Under the pieces are notes generated by a model. The model was not told where the DNA came from, made no database searches, and worked only from the letters and a program-made list of their open reading frames with translations. A stretch of DNA of 31,995 nucleotides from CAZXPG01 sp964643145 (GTDB lineage Bacteria; Pseudomonadota; Alphaproteobacteria; Rickettsiales; Arcanibacteraceae), in assembly GCA_964643145.1 (NCBI GenBank), contig CAZXPG010000014.1:1-31995 (forward strand), in the 5' to 3' direction. Positions 24,936-31,995 of the stretch are shown here, piece by piece (the first letter of the stretch is position 1; every line of letters begins with the position of its first letter). Position numbers and translations under genes: made by a program.

Positions 24936-25205
24936 ATGTCGATTACTACAGTACGCAAACAGGAAGTTATCAAAGATTTTGGCCGTGTAGAAGGCGATAC
25001 CGGTTCCCCAGAGGTGCAGTGCGCTATTCTGACAGAACGGATTGTGAATTTGACAGAGCATTTTAAAACCAATGCCAAAGACCACCATTCACGCCGTGGC
25101 CTGTTGGTGCTGGTGGGCCGTCGCAGACGCTTGCTCAATTACCTGAAAAATAAAGATGTGGCACGCTATGATGCCTTGATTAAACGGCTTGGCCTCCGTA
25201 AGTAA
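24936..25205 (+). CDS. rpsO: Small ribosomal subunit protein uS15
   Basis: This is an 89-residue protein of canonical length that binds the central domain of 16S rRNA. Typical features are MSITTVRKQEVIKDFGR, GDTGSPEVQ, HHSRRGLLVLVGRRRRLLNYL, and the LIKRLGLRK end. Two ATGs lie in tandem (24933 and 24936). AGGAGG at 24925-24930 is 5 bases from the second, which also gives the family N-terminus, so it is preferred. It is followed by a hairpin and pnp, the same order as in E. coli. Confidence 0.97.
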   Translation: MSITTVRKQEVIKDFGRVEGDTGSPEVQCAILTERIVNLTEHFKTNAKDHHSRRGLLVLVGRRRRLLNYLKNKDVARYDALIKRLGLRK

Positions 25206-25209
25206 TTTT

Positions 25210-25263
25210 TAGATGGTGGCTTCTTGAATTATCTGGAACCTGCCATCTACTATCTAATATCTA
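25210..25263 (+). repeat. Heptamer-phased hairpin between rpsO and pnp
   Basis: TAG at 25210 and a TGG variant at 25217 face CTA at 25247, 25254 and 25261, with a CTG variant at 25240; steps are exactly 7. TAGATGG (25210-25216) pairs with CCATCTA (25243-25249), and the stem continues imperfectly through TTC/GAA. It occupies the place where E. coli carries the RNase III-processed hairpin controlling pnp. Confidence 0.7.
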
Positions 25264-25280
25264 AGAAAATAGAGAGTTTA

Positions 25281-27524
25281 ATGTTTAATATCGTTAGGAA
25301 AGAACTGGATTGGGATGGCCGTAAGCTAGTTCTTGAAACGGGTAAGGTTGCCCGTCAGTCTGATGGCGCAGTGATGGCCAGTTATGGTGATACGGTAGTG
25401 TTATGTACGGTGGTCGGGCAGAAGCAGGCGAAGCCTGGTGTTGATTTTCTGCCGCTGACGGTGCATTATCAGGAAAAGGCTTTTGCTGCTGGTAAAATCC
25501 CAGGCGGTTTTTTCAAGCGTGAAGGTCGCCCGTCTGAGAAAGAAGTCTTAACTTCTCGCCTCATTGACCGTCCGATCCGTCCGTTATTCCCAGACAATTA
25601 TTATAATGAAACCCAGATTATTTGCACGGTGTTGTCGCATGATCTGGTGAATGACCCAGATATTGTATCTATTATTGGTGCGGTTGCGGCCCTTGCTATT
25701 TCTGGTATTCCGTTCAATGGCCCCTTAGCTGGTGCGCGTGTAGGCATGATTGATGGCCAGTATGTCTTGAACCCTTCCGGTGAACAGCTTGGCAAAAGTG
25801 CCCTGGATCTGGTGGTGGCAGGTACGGCTGATTCGGTGCTGATGGTAGAATCTTCTGCGCAGGAACTTAGCGAAGAAACCATGCTGGGTGCCGTGATGTA
25901 TGGCCACGAGCAAATGCAGGCGGTAATCCGGCTGATTCAGGAATTTGCTGACGAGGCGGGCAAGGAAACCTGGCCATTGGCAAAGGTGGATAACAGTGTG
26001 CTGGAAGCGCGTATCCGTGTACTCGCTGAAGCAGGGTTGCGTGAAGCCTATACGCACCAGTTGAAACAGGTGCGTTATGAAACGGTGGCCGCCGTGAAGG
26101 CGCAAACGGTGGCACAGCTTGAAGCAGAGGGTGAAGTTAATCTGGTGGCTGTGTATTCCCTGTTGAAAGACTTGGAGAAACACATTGTTCGCCGCAATAT
26201 TGTGGAAACAGGGGCACGTATTGATGGCCGTGACAACCGTACTATCCGTCCGATTATTGCGGAAGTGGGCGTGTTGCCGCGCACTCATGGTTCTGCCTTA
26301 TTCACCCGCGGTGAAACCCAGGCCTTGGTGGTAACCACGCTTGGTACAACCCAGGATGAACAGATTATTGATTCGCTAGAAGGCGATCAGCGCGAAAGCT
26401 TTATGCTGCATTATAACTTCCCGCCATATTCTGTGGGGGAAGCGACACCGCTCAGGGCTGCTGGACGGCGTGAGATTGGCCATGGCAAGCTGGCATGGCG
26501 TGCGGTGAGGCCGCTCCTGCCGTCTAAAGCAGAATTTCCTTACACGCTTAGGATTGTGTCTGAAATTACCGAATCTAATGGTTCATCCTCAATGGCCACG
26601 GTGTGTGGCTCATCACTGGCACTGATGGATGCGGGGGTTCCACTCAAGAGTCCTATTGCCGGTATTGCGATGGGGCTGATTAAAGAAGCGGATGCCTTTG
26701 TGGTGCTGTCCGATATCTTGGGCGATGAAGACCATTTAGGCGATATGGATTTCAAAGTGGCAGGAACCGCAGAAGGTGTAACAGCACTGCAAATGGATAT
26801 TAAAATCCGTGGGATTACGCCAGAAATTATGCAGATTGCTTTAGACCAAGCCAAAGAAGGCCGCGTATATATATTGGGTAAAATGGCGGAAGCCTTGACA
26901 GAGTCTCGTACTGGTGTCAATGAAAATGCCCCAACCATTACGAGCTTTGCTATTCCTAAAGATAAAATCCGTGAGGTGATTGGCTCGGGGGGAAAAGTGA
27001 TCCGCGAAATCTGTGAAGTGAGCGGTGCAAAGGTTGATATTGATGATGATGGTACTGTCCGTGTTTCTGCTGTAGGTGCGAAGGCGGGTGAAGTGGCTGT
27101 GCAGATGATCAAGAACATTGTTTCTGAGCCGGAAATCAATCAGATTTACACAGGAAAAGTGGTGAAGATTGTCGAGTTTGGTGCGTTTGTCAATTTCCTT
27201 GGCACGCGTGACGGACTTGTGCATATCAGCGAACTGGCAGAAGGCCGCGTAGCGCAGGTGGGTGATGTGGTTCAGGAAGGCCAGGAAGTGAAAGTGAAGG
27301 TGCTTGGTGTTGATAACCGTGGTAAGATCAAGCTGAGTATGCGCGTGGTAAACCAGGAAACCGGTGAAGATATCGCTTCCCAGCTTGAGGCGCGCCCTGC
27401 TTCTGAGGCGAGTGCTAAACCTGCAAAAAGCAGGCAGCGTGATGGGGCGGAATCTAAACCACGCGAAAAAGAACGTGATAGAGAGCCAGAAGCGAAGGTG
27501 GAAAAACGGAAATACTATACGTAA
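25281..27524 (+). CDS. pnp: Polyribonucleotide nucleotidyltransferase (PNPase)
   Basis: This 747-residue 3'-to-5' phosphorolytic exoribonuclease has two RNase PH-like domains: the first starts FNIVRKELDWDGRKLVLETG, and the second, from about 320, includes GSALFTRGETQALVVTTLG and FMLHYNFPPYSVGE. A KH domain (REVIGSGGKVIREICEVSGA, at about 565) and an S1 domain (GKVVKIVEFGAFVNFLGTRD, at about 620) follow, then a charged Lys/Arg/Glu tail typical for binding degradosome partners. The ATG at 25281 gives the family start; an upstream start at 25224 would translate the hairpin. Ribosome binding site AGAGAG is modest. A strong terminator follows. Confidence 0.97.
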   Translation: MFNIVRKELDWDGRKLVLETGKVARQSDGAVMASYGDTVVLCTVVGQKQAKPGVDFLPLTVHYQEKAFAAGKIPGGFFKREGRPSEKEVLTSRLIDRPIRPLFPDNYYNETQIICTVLSHDLVNDPDIVSIIGAVAALAISGIPFNGPLAGARVGMIDGQYVLNPSGEQLGKSALDLVVAGTADSVLMVESSAQELSEETMLGAVMYGHEQMQAVIRLIQEFADEAGKETWPLAKVDNSVLEARIRVLAEAGLREAYTHQLKQVRYETVAAVKAQTVAQLEAEGEVNLVAVYSLLKDLEKHIVRRNIVETGARIDGRDNRTIRPIIAEVGVLPRTHGSALFTRGETQALVVTTLGTTQDEQIIDSLEGDQRESFMLHYNFPPYSVGEATPLRAAGRREIGHGKLAWRAVRPLLPSKAEFPYTLRIVSEITESNGSSSMATVCGSSLALMDAGVPLKSPIAGIAMGLIKEADAFVVLSDILGDEDHLGDMDFKVAGTAEGVTALQMDIKIRGITPEIMQIALDQAKEGRVYILGKMAEALTESRTGVNENAPTITSFAIPKDKIREVIGSGGKVIREICEVSGAKVDIDDDGTVRVSAVGAKAGEVAVQMIKNIVSEPEINQIYTGKVVKIVEFGAFVNFLGTRDGLVHISELAEGRVAQVGDVVQEGQEVKVKVLGVDNRGKIKLSMRVVNQETGEDIASQLEARPASEASAKPAKSRQRDGAESKPREKERDREPEAKVEKRKYYT

Positions 27525-27548
27525 ACCGCATTTTGCATCTTGCAGGGA

Positions 27549-27587
27549 AAAGCACCATAGCGCATTAGCACTGTGGTGCTTTTTTTT
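27549..27587 (+). terminator. Intrinsic terminator of the nusA–pnp operon
   Basis: AAGCACCATAG (27550-27560) pairs, with one G-U wobble, with CTGTGGTGCTT (27571-27581), followed by a T run to 27587. It begins 25 bases after the pnp stop. Confidence 0.85.
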
Positions 27588-27669
27588 AGGTGGTATCTCA
27601 GTGCGATAGATAAGATAGTGGTGGAAGTTTACAGCAAAAACAAGTATGATGAACGATATTATGCTGCTG

Positions 27670-27675
27670 TATAAT
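27670..27675 (+). promoter_or_regulatory. Candidate -10 element for the EAL-domain gene
   Basis: A perfect TATAAT with TG immediately before it lies 30 bases ahead of the ATG at 27706, in the only gap after the operon terminator. No good -35 is seen 17 bases upstream. Confidence 0.35.
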
Positions 27676-27705
27676 AGGTTAATATAACGTTAGTAGTTTT
27701 ATAGA

Positions 27706-29010
27706 ATGCAAGAACGTGCCGATCAGGAAAAGGAAAATGCTATCACGTCAGGCTATAGCGGTATACCTACAGGGATAACAGAATTTCATACAGTGCTACA
27801 ACAAAAACTAGAGGCCAGCAAGGAAGCTGAGGTGCTAGGTGGCGTGTTGTTGGTTGATATCAGCAATTTTGCTGTTATTATGCAGGTGAATGGCAAGCTG
27901 TTCGTTGAAAGCATGATGCAGCATATTATAAGTGGCCTCCAGCATATCATTGGCACTGGCGGCGTGCTTTGTCGTACGCAGCGTAATCATCTGGCAATGA
28001 TTATAGTTGATTGTTCCGACACGCAAATGTGTGAGTATGCGCAAACAATTCATCGCTATATCCGTGCTGCCAGTTGTGAACTGGGGGAGTCGCCGCTCTA
28101 TATTGCCCCATTCTTAGGCAGTGTTTCCTTTGCTGATGATATACAGGATGCAGCGGATGCGCTTGATAAAGCCTATATTGCGTTGAAAGATGCCGAGCAG
28201 CAATATAACCGTTATTATTCCCCGTATAGCGATACACGCCGCCAGACACAATTCTTGAAGAACCGGCTTTTGCTGGCAAACTGTATGGAAAATGCGTTGC
28301 TGAAGCGGAAGCTGCGCTTAGCGTTCCAGCCGATTATTGATAGCAGAACCGGGGCGGTATCCCATCATGAATCGTTATTGCGTATTGTCTCTGCTGAAGG
28401 CAAGCTTATTTCCGTTGGGCCGTTTATTCCTGTTGTCGAGGAGATGGGTTTTATTGATGAGATTGATGAGCTGGTGTTAGAGTTGGTTTGTCAAGAACTC
28501 ACTGAAAGCCCTGGGATTCATTTGGGTTTTAACATATCGGGCATTGGTATCGACAATCCTAACTGGATGAAGAGAGCCAAAATATTGTTTAAAGATCCAA
28601 CCGTGGCCTCGCGTGCTATTGTAGAAATTACCGAAACGGCGGTGCAGAACGATATTCAACAGGCAGCCCGTTTTGTAATGACGCTGCAAGATATGGGCTG
28701 CCAGGTGGCACTCGATGATTTTGGTGCGGGTCATACCTCCTTCCGCCAGTTGAAAGATATTCCTGTGGATATTATTAAAATTGATGGTTCGTTTATCCGT
28801 GATATTGTCGACAACAATAATAACCGCCTGTTTGTGAAAACCCTGCTGGATATCAGCAAAAGCTTTGGTCTGAAAACTGTAGCGGAGTTTGTAGAAACCG
28901 GCGAGATTGCCAAATTACTGATGGAATTGAAAGTCGATTATTTACAAGGTAATTATTTTTCTCCTGCGGTGAATTACCGTTCCTGGCGGCATGAGGAAAT
29001 GCTCGATTAA
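27706..29010 (+). CDS. Degenerate GGDEF–EAL domain protein (cyclic-di-GMP phosphodiesterase-like)
   Basis: The 434-residue cytoplasmic protein has an N-terminal GGDEF-like fold (about 40-180): VLLVDISNFAVIMQVNG is recognisable, but the active loop reads RTQRNHLAM, so diguanylate cyclase activity is very unlikely. The EAL domain (about 195-425) begins with ESL at 222-224 in place of EAL. It keeps LGFNISG, VEITETA, DDFGAGHTSF at 337-346, IKIDGSFI, VAEFVET and the terminal LQGNYFSPA, so the main metal-binding acidic residues appear present. A c-di-GMP phosphodiesterase, or a c-di-GMP sensor, is plausible. No membrane segment or sensor domain is seen. It converges with cyaY; the two stop codons share bases. 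Confidence 0.85.
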   Translation: MQERADQEKENAITSGYSGIPTGITEFHTVLQQKLEASKEAEVLGGVLLVDISNFAVIMQVNGKLFVESMMQHIISGLQHIIGTGGVLCRTQRNHLAMIIVDCSDTQMCEYAQTIHRYIRAASCELGESPLYIAPFLGSVSFADDIQDAADALDKAYIALKDAEQQYNRYYSPYSDTRRQTQFLKNRLLLANCMENALLKRKLRLAFQPIIDSRTGAVSHHESLLRIVSAEGKLISVGPFIPVVEEMGFIDEIDELVLELVCQELTESPGIHLGFNISGIGIDNPNWMKRAKILFKDPTVASRAIVEITETAVQNDIQQAARFVMTLQDMGCQVALDDFGAGHTSFRQLKDIPVDIIKIDGSFIRDIVDNNNNRLFVKTLLDISKSFGLKTVAEFVETGEIAKLLMELKVDYLQGNYFSPAVNYRSWRHEEMLD

Positions 29011-29339
29011 GCGAACCGTATTGTAATGCCGGTTAAGGTGGCTATTTCGTCAGCAACCATATCGCGTAGGCTTTTTTCTGCTGCATGCGTATCGTGCCAT
29101 GTGGTTGTTGCTTCGTCATATATATAATAGCTAGCACCGCTGAGTGGTGAAGATGCCCATATTTTGCGGCTGGGTGTGTGTTTATTGATGACATATTCTC
29201 TGCCATCCTCTAAGGTGATGCTCAAGACGCCATCCAGGCATTCAACATCAAGCACCCCTTCGCTATCCGCTGATTCGAGTGCTTCGGTCAGAAGGCTAAG
29301 TTCCTGGGTGGCGGTAAGCGTAAATAGTGTTTCATCCAT
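29007..29339 (-). CDS. cyaY: Frataxin homologue CyaY
   Basis: The 110-residue protein is an iron-binding regulator of Fe-S cluster assembly. The N-terminal helix is acidic (LTEALESADSEG), as needed for iron binding. The beta sheet has VLSITLEDGREYVINKHTPSRKIW, followed by SPLSGASYYIY and a Trp, the frataxin signature. GAGGAA precedes the ATG at 29339. The stop TAA (complement of 29007-29009) overlaps the TAA of the EAL gene (29008-29010). No isc genes are adjacent. Confidence 0.9.
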   Translation of the reverse strand: MDETLFTLTATQELSLLTEALESADSEGVLDVECLDGVLSITLEDGREYVINKHTPSRKIWASSPLSGASYYIYDEATTTWHDTHAAEKSLRDMVADEIATLTGITIRFA

Positions 29340-29360
29340 GATGGAAATTCCTCGTGTAAG

Positions 29361-29406
29361 TAACCTTTAGTGTTGGATAAGCAACGCTTATCTAGAACTG
29401 AGGTTA
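29361..29406. repeat. Full copy of the dispersed palindromic repeat before the PBP1A gene
   Basis: The left arm (29361-29382, TAACCT then GTTGGATAAGC) and right arm (29386-29406, GCTTATC then AACTGAGGTTA) are inverted around AAC, with several mismatches. The GAGG inside the right arm (29400-29403) lies at ribosome-binding distance from the ATG at 29414. The same right-arm flank AAGTAT occurs after lptE. Confidence 0.75.
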
Positions 29407-29413
29407 AGTATTA

Positions 29414-31435
29414 ATGCCTGGCCTTATGACCACTCCCCCTTCACTCAGCGCGCATAACCATAACCGGCTGGTTCCCGGAACGCCTACCACGGGCAAGGTG
29501 AAAAAGCCAAAAACCAATAGTAGCACAAAAGCGCGACCAACAAAAGCCCCATCTCCTAAAGGGCCCAAGTTACGTAACACCATACTGCTTTTTTTGCTGA
29601 AATGGTGTGTGATTATGGGAGTATGGGCGGTGATGGGGCTTTCGGCCATATTGCTTTACTACGCCCACGATTTGCCCGATATCGGTATGTTGAAGGTGGC
29701 AAAGAAGGTGCGACAGGTGACGATTCTTGCCGCAGATGGTGAGGTGCTCGCCAATTACGGCAATATTTATGGCGATTATGTGCGTTACCAGGATATTCCC
29801 ACCAACTTGGTTAATGCGGTGGTGGCAACCGAAGACCGCCGGTTTTTTGATCATTGTGGCATTGATATTTGGGGGTTAATCCGGGCGGCCTATGTGAATT
29901 ACCATGCAGGTTATGTGGTGCAGGGGGGCAGCACACTGACGCAGCAATTGGCCAAGATTGTATTCTTAAGCCCTGACCGCACGTTAAAGCGTAAAGTGCA
30001 GGAGATGATGCTGGCACTGTATCTGGAGCATAATTTTAGCAAAGAGCAGATACTCACGCTTTATTTAAACCGTGTCTATATGGGGGCGGGCCTTTATGGT
30101 GTATCGGCGGCGGCTAAATATTATTTAGGCAAGCCACTACAGCAAATTACCCTGCCAGAAGCAGCCATGATTGCCGGTTTGCTGAAAGCCCCGTCACGCT
30201 ATGCCCCCACCAATAACAGCGAATTATCGGGCAAGCGTGCCTATCAGATATTGGTGAATATGGAAGATGCCGGTTTCATTAGCAAGGAGACATTGGCAGC
30301 GGCACGGATTATGCCTATTGTACTGGAAACATCGGCAATGGGTTCACTCAAGAACCCCTATTTCGCCGATTGGGTGATGGAGCAATTGCCAGATTTTATC
30401 AGCAATACCGAAGATGATTTGGTAATTAAAACCACTTTCCATCCTGAGTTGCAGAAAATGGCGGAAGACGCGATGGAAAGCGTGATGGTAGAAAATAGTG
30501 TGAAACTGAAAGCCTCGCAAGGAGCGATGGTGGTGTTGTCGCCACAAGGGGAGGTGCGTGCTATGATAGGTGGGCGTGGCTATGAGAAAAGCCCGTTTAA
30601 CCGAGCCGTAAAAGCGCGCAGGCAGCCTGGTTCAGCATTTAAGCTATTTGTGTATCTTGCCGCTTTTGAGCAGGGCTATAGGCCGGAGCAGATGATGACG
30701 GATGCACCTATTACCATTCGTAATTGGCAGCCAAAGAACTATGAAGGGGGTTTTTCCGGCAGTATGAGCTTACGCACCGCCTTCGCAAAATCGGTGAATA
30801 CGATTGCTGTCCGGCTTTCTGAGCAGGTGGGGCGTGCTAATGTGATTCGTACGGCGCATAAGTTGGGCATAGTGTCGTCGCTTCCCTCCCATCCGAGTAT
30901 TGCACTGGGCAGTGCCGAGGTAAACCTGCTGGAACTAACGGCCAGCTATGCCACAATCGCCAACCAGGGTAGGGCGGTGTGGCCTTATGGGATTCTTTCC
31001 GTGGCTACCCGTAAAGGCAAGCTACTTTATAAACGGGAAGGTTCCGCCATGACGCAAGTGGCAAGCCCGAATGCCGTGCGTTATATGACGGATGCGCTGC
31101 GTGGGGTGATTGATTATGGCACAGGGAAAGCAGCCCGTCTTGATAGGCCAGCGGCGGGTAAAACCGGTACCACCTCTGATTTTCGGGATGCCTGGTTTAT
31201 TGGGTTTACGCGAGAGTTGGTGGCAGGGGTATGGATAGGGAATGATAATAACAGCCCGATGAAACATGTGACCGGTGGCTTGCTTCCCGCCAGAATATGG
31301 AAGGACTTTATGGCGCAGGCCACTATAGGTAAGCCTGTCGAGTCGCTGGAGACCGCGCCAGACATGCCCGAAACCCATAATAATGATGAACGGGAAAGTT
31401 TCTGGAACAAGATGATGAAGAATCTTGGAGAATAA
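29414..31435 (+). CDS. Bifunctional penicillin-binding protein, PBP1A family
   Basis: The 673-residue inner-membrane enzyme polymerises and cross-links peptidoglycan. A cytoplasmic Lys/Pro/Thr-rich tail of about 55 residues precedes one transmembrane helix (about 56-80). The glycosyltransferase (GT51) domain has ATEDRRFFDHCGID with the catalytic Glu140, QGGSTLTQQLAK and LYLNRVYMGAG. The transpeptidase domain has SAFK with nucleophile Ser407, SVN at 460-462 and KTGT at 583-586. It is shorter than classical PBP1A (about 800 residues), lacking the large inserted OB-like domain. The ATG at 29414 uses a GAGG that belongs to the palindromic repeat. It is separate from the tRNA genes that follow. 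Confidence 0.93.
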   Translation: MPGLMTTPPSLSAHNHNRLVPGTPTTGKVKKPKTNSSTKARPTKAPSPKGPKLRNTILLFLLKWCVIMGVWAVMGLSAILLYYAHDLPDIGMLKVAKKVRQVTILAADGEVLANYGNIYGDYVRYQDIPTNLVNAVVATEDRRFFDHCGIDIWGLIRAAYVNYHAGYVVQGGSTLTQQLAKIVFLSPDRTLKRKVQEMMLALYLEHNFSKEQILTLYLNRVYMGAGLYGVSAAAKYYLGKPLQQITLPEAAMIAGLLKAPSRYAPTNNSELSGKRAYQILVNMEDAGFISKETLAAARIMPIVLETSAMGSLKNPYFADWVMEQLPDFISNTEDDLVIKTTFHPELQKMAEDAMESVMVENSVKLKASQGAMVVLSPQGEVRAMIGGRGYEKSPFNRAVKARRQPGSAFKLFVYLAAFEQGYRPEQMMTDAPITIRNWQPKNYEGGFSGSMSLRTAFAKSVNTIAVRLSEQVGRANVIRTAHKLGIVSSLPSHPSIALGSAEVNLLELTASYATIANQGRAVWPYGILSVATRKGKLLYKREGSAMTQVASPNAVRYMTDALRGVIDYGTGKAARLDRPAAGKTGTTSDFRDAWFIGFTRELVAGVWIGNDNNSPMKHVTGGLLPARIWKDFMAQATIGKPVESLETAPDMPETHNNDERESFWNKMMKNLGE

Positions 31436-31447
31436 CGCATTTTTTGC

Positions 31448-31476
31448 TTGCATGCTTAAAAGTCGTTTGCTATAAT
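31448..31476 (+). promoter_or_regulatory. Promoter of the tRNA-Gly–tRNA-Gln unit
   Basis: TTGCAT (31448-31453) and a perfect TATAAT (31471-31476) are exactly 17 bases apart, placing the start near 31483, 13 bases before the tRNA. Confidence 0.7.
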
Positions 31477-31495
31477 GCCAACCTCTTTCACGGAT

Positions 31496-31570
31496 GCGGG
31501 TGTAGCTCAGGGGTAGAGCGCTACCTTGCCAAGGTCGAAGTCGAGAGTTCGAATCTCTTCACCCGCTCCA
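31496..31570 (+). tRNA. tRNA-Gly (GCC)
   Basis: The acceptor arm GCGGGTG pairs with the 3' CACCCGC, with discriminator T and an encoded CCA (31568-31570). The D arm has GCTCAGGGGTAGAGC. The anticodon GCC is at 31528-31530, and the T arm has GTTCGAATC. All four arms fold. Confidence 0.97.
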
Positions 31571-31608
31571 TTTCCTTCCTCATTTCAGTACCGTATTCCC
31601 TTCTATAA

Positions 31609-31682
31609 TGGGAGATCGTCTAGCGGTAGGACTACGGACTCTGACTCCGTCAACCTAGGTTCGAATCCTAGTCTCCCAGCCA
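31609..31682 (+). tRNA. tRNA-Gln (CTG)
   Basis: The acceptor arm TGGGAGA pairs with TCTCCCA, with discriminator G and CCA encoded at 31680-31682. The anticodon loop CTCTGAC gives CTG at 31641-31643, and the T arm has GGTTCGAATCC. It is 38 bases after tRNA-Gly and probably cotranscribed with it. Confidence 0.95.
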
Positions 31683-31749
31683 AAACTACATATCAGAACC
31701 TCCGGAAAACCGGGTCTCCGCCAAAAGCGGGGGCAGTTGATCTCTCTAA

Positions 31750-31887
31750 TCATCCACATAAAATTCTGACGCGCAATCGATAATTTTCAAAATTCTTAAA
31801 GCCATACGCACGTCGTTGTATGAGCTTCATTTTACGATGGAATCCTTCTGTAATTCCATTGCTTTTTGTGGAGGTACAAATAAAAGG
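31750..31887 (-). pseudogene. Truncated ISL3-family transposase, C-terminal fragment
   Basis: On the minus strand the frame reads TSTKSNGITEGFHRKMKLIQ, then RRAYGFKNFENYRLR, and ends at a TGA complementary to 31750-31752. This NG-x-x-EG-x(8)-K...RRAYGF-x-NF-x-N-x-RLR pattern is the C-terminal end of ISL3-type DDE transposases. About 45 residues remain of a protein of roughly 400. The fragment stops at a ten-G run (31886-31895), with an in-frame stop just beyond. GGGTCTCCGCC from about 31713 resembles an ISL3-type terminal end, so the insertion would have landed just after tRNA-Gln. It cannot encode an active enzyme. Confidence 0.75.
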
Positions 31888-31895
31888 GGGGGGGG
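31886..31895. repeat. Ten-G homopolymer at the transposase truncation point
   Basis: Ten consecutive G residues mark the end of the recognisable transposase. No other homopolymer of this kind was seen in the window. It may be a deletion junction, a slippery tract, or an assembly artefact. Confidence 0.7.
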
Positions 31896-31946
31896 CTTAC
31901 ACAGGCACATAAATCTCCAATCTAATAGTAAATCAGGAGTAATAAT

Positions 31947-31966
31947 TAACCTCAGTTTTGGATAAG
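31947..31966. repeat. Left arm of the dispersed palindromic repeat at the window edge
   Basis: TAACCTCAGTTTTGGATAAG matches the consensus arm exactly, but what follows (GCAAGAAGAAAGG) is not the usual right arm. It may be the end of a larger element continuing beyond the window. Apart from this arm and the transposase remnant I see nothing in 31683-31995. Confidence 0.7.
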
Positions 31967-31995
31967 GCAAGAAGAAAGGATGGACAATTAGACAG

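Noticed and set aside
31526..31783. 85-codon open frame running through both tRNA genes
   Set aside because: It is a translation of tRNA sequence; both tRNAs fold well and the peptide has no protein-like features.

Overview
The window looks like the chromosome of an alphaproteobacterium of moderate G+C. Supporting marks are a DUF3576 lipoprotein–leuS–lptE cluster, a rimP–nusA–(YlxR/L7Ae fusion)–infB–rbfA–truB–rpsO–pnp cluster, a TrxB-like ferredoxin–NADP reductase, and two Gram-negative porins with C-terminal phenylalanine. I cannot assign an order or genus from sequence alone. Almost every gene is housekeeping. What is unusual lies between the genes: several families of inverted repeats.

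Layout. 1-3540: an hda-like DnaA-related ATPase, then two tandem paralogous porins, ending in a clear intrinsic terminator. 3560-7138: DUF3576 lipoprotein, leuS and lptE, tightly packed. 7205-7782: an hsp20 gene whose ribosome binding site lies inside a perfect 14-bp hairpin. 7786-8095: a heptamer-repeat hairpin interrupted by a 240-bp palindromic, MITE-like element. 8093-9884 (minus strand): a type IV prepilin-like gene followed by prfB with the classical +1 programmed frameshift. 9996-13077: ffh, an unrecognised 69-residue protein and pmbA. 13097-14749 (minus): a long-chain acyl-CoA ligase. 14881-18040: ferredoxin–NADP reductase, folD and a UbiH-type monooxygenase as an operon. 18076-27587: the nusA/infB transcription-translation operon, with a promoter and a terminator-like leader at the front and a strong terminator after pnp. 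27706-31435: a degenerate GGDEF–EAL protein, convergent cyaY, and a PBP1A-type peptidoglycan synthase. 31448-31682: a strong promoter driving tRNA-Gly(GCC) and tRNA-Gln(CTG). 31683-31995: the 3' end of an ISL3-type transposase cut off at a ten-G run, then one arm of the dispersed palindromic repeat.

Two repeat families stand out. The first is a set of intergenic arrays in which TAG (or CTA on the other arm) recurs exactly every 7 bases; because 7 is not a multiple of 3, three units put stop codons in all three frames. The second is a 40-46 bp palindrome (half-site TAACCTCAGTTTTGGATAAG) found alone, as half copies, and as both ends of the 240-bp element. At 7786-8095 the second has inserted into the first, and the insertion appears to be bounded by a 10-bp target duplication. 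The hairpin over the hsp20 start, the rimP leader terminator and the hairpin between rpsO and pnp are the best candidates for RNA-level regulation.
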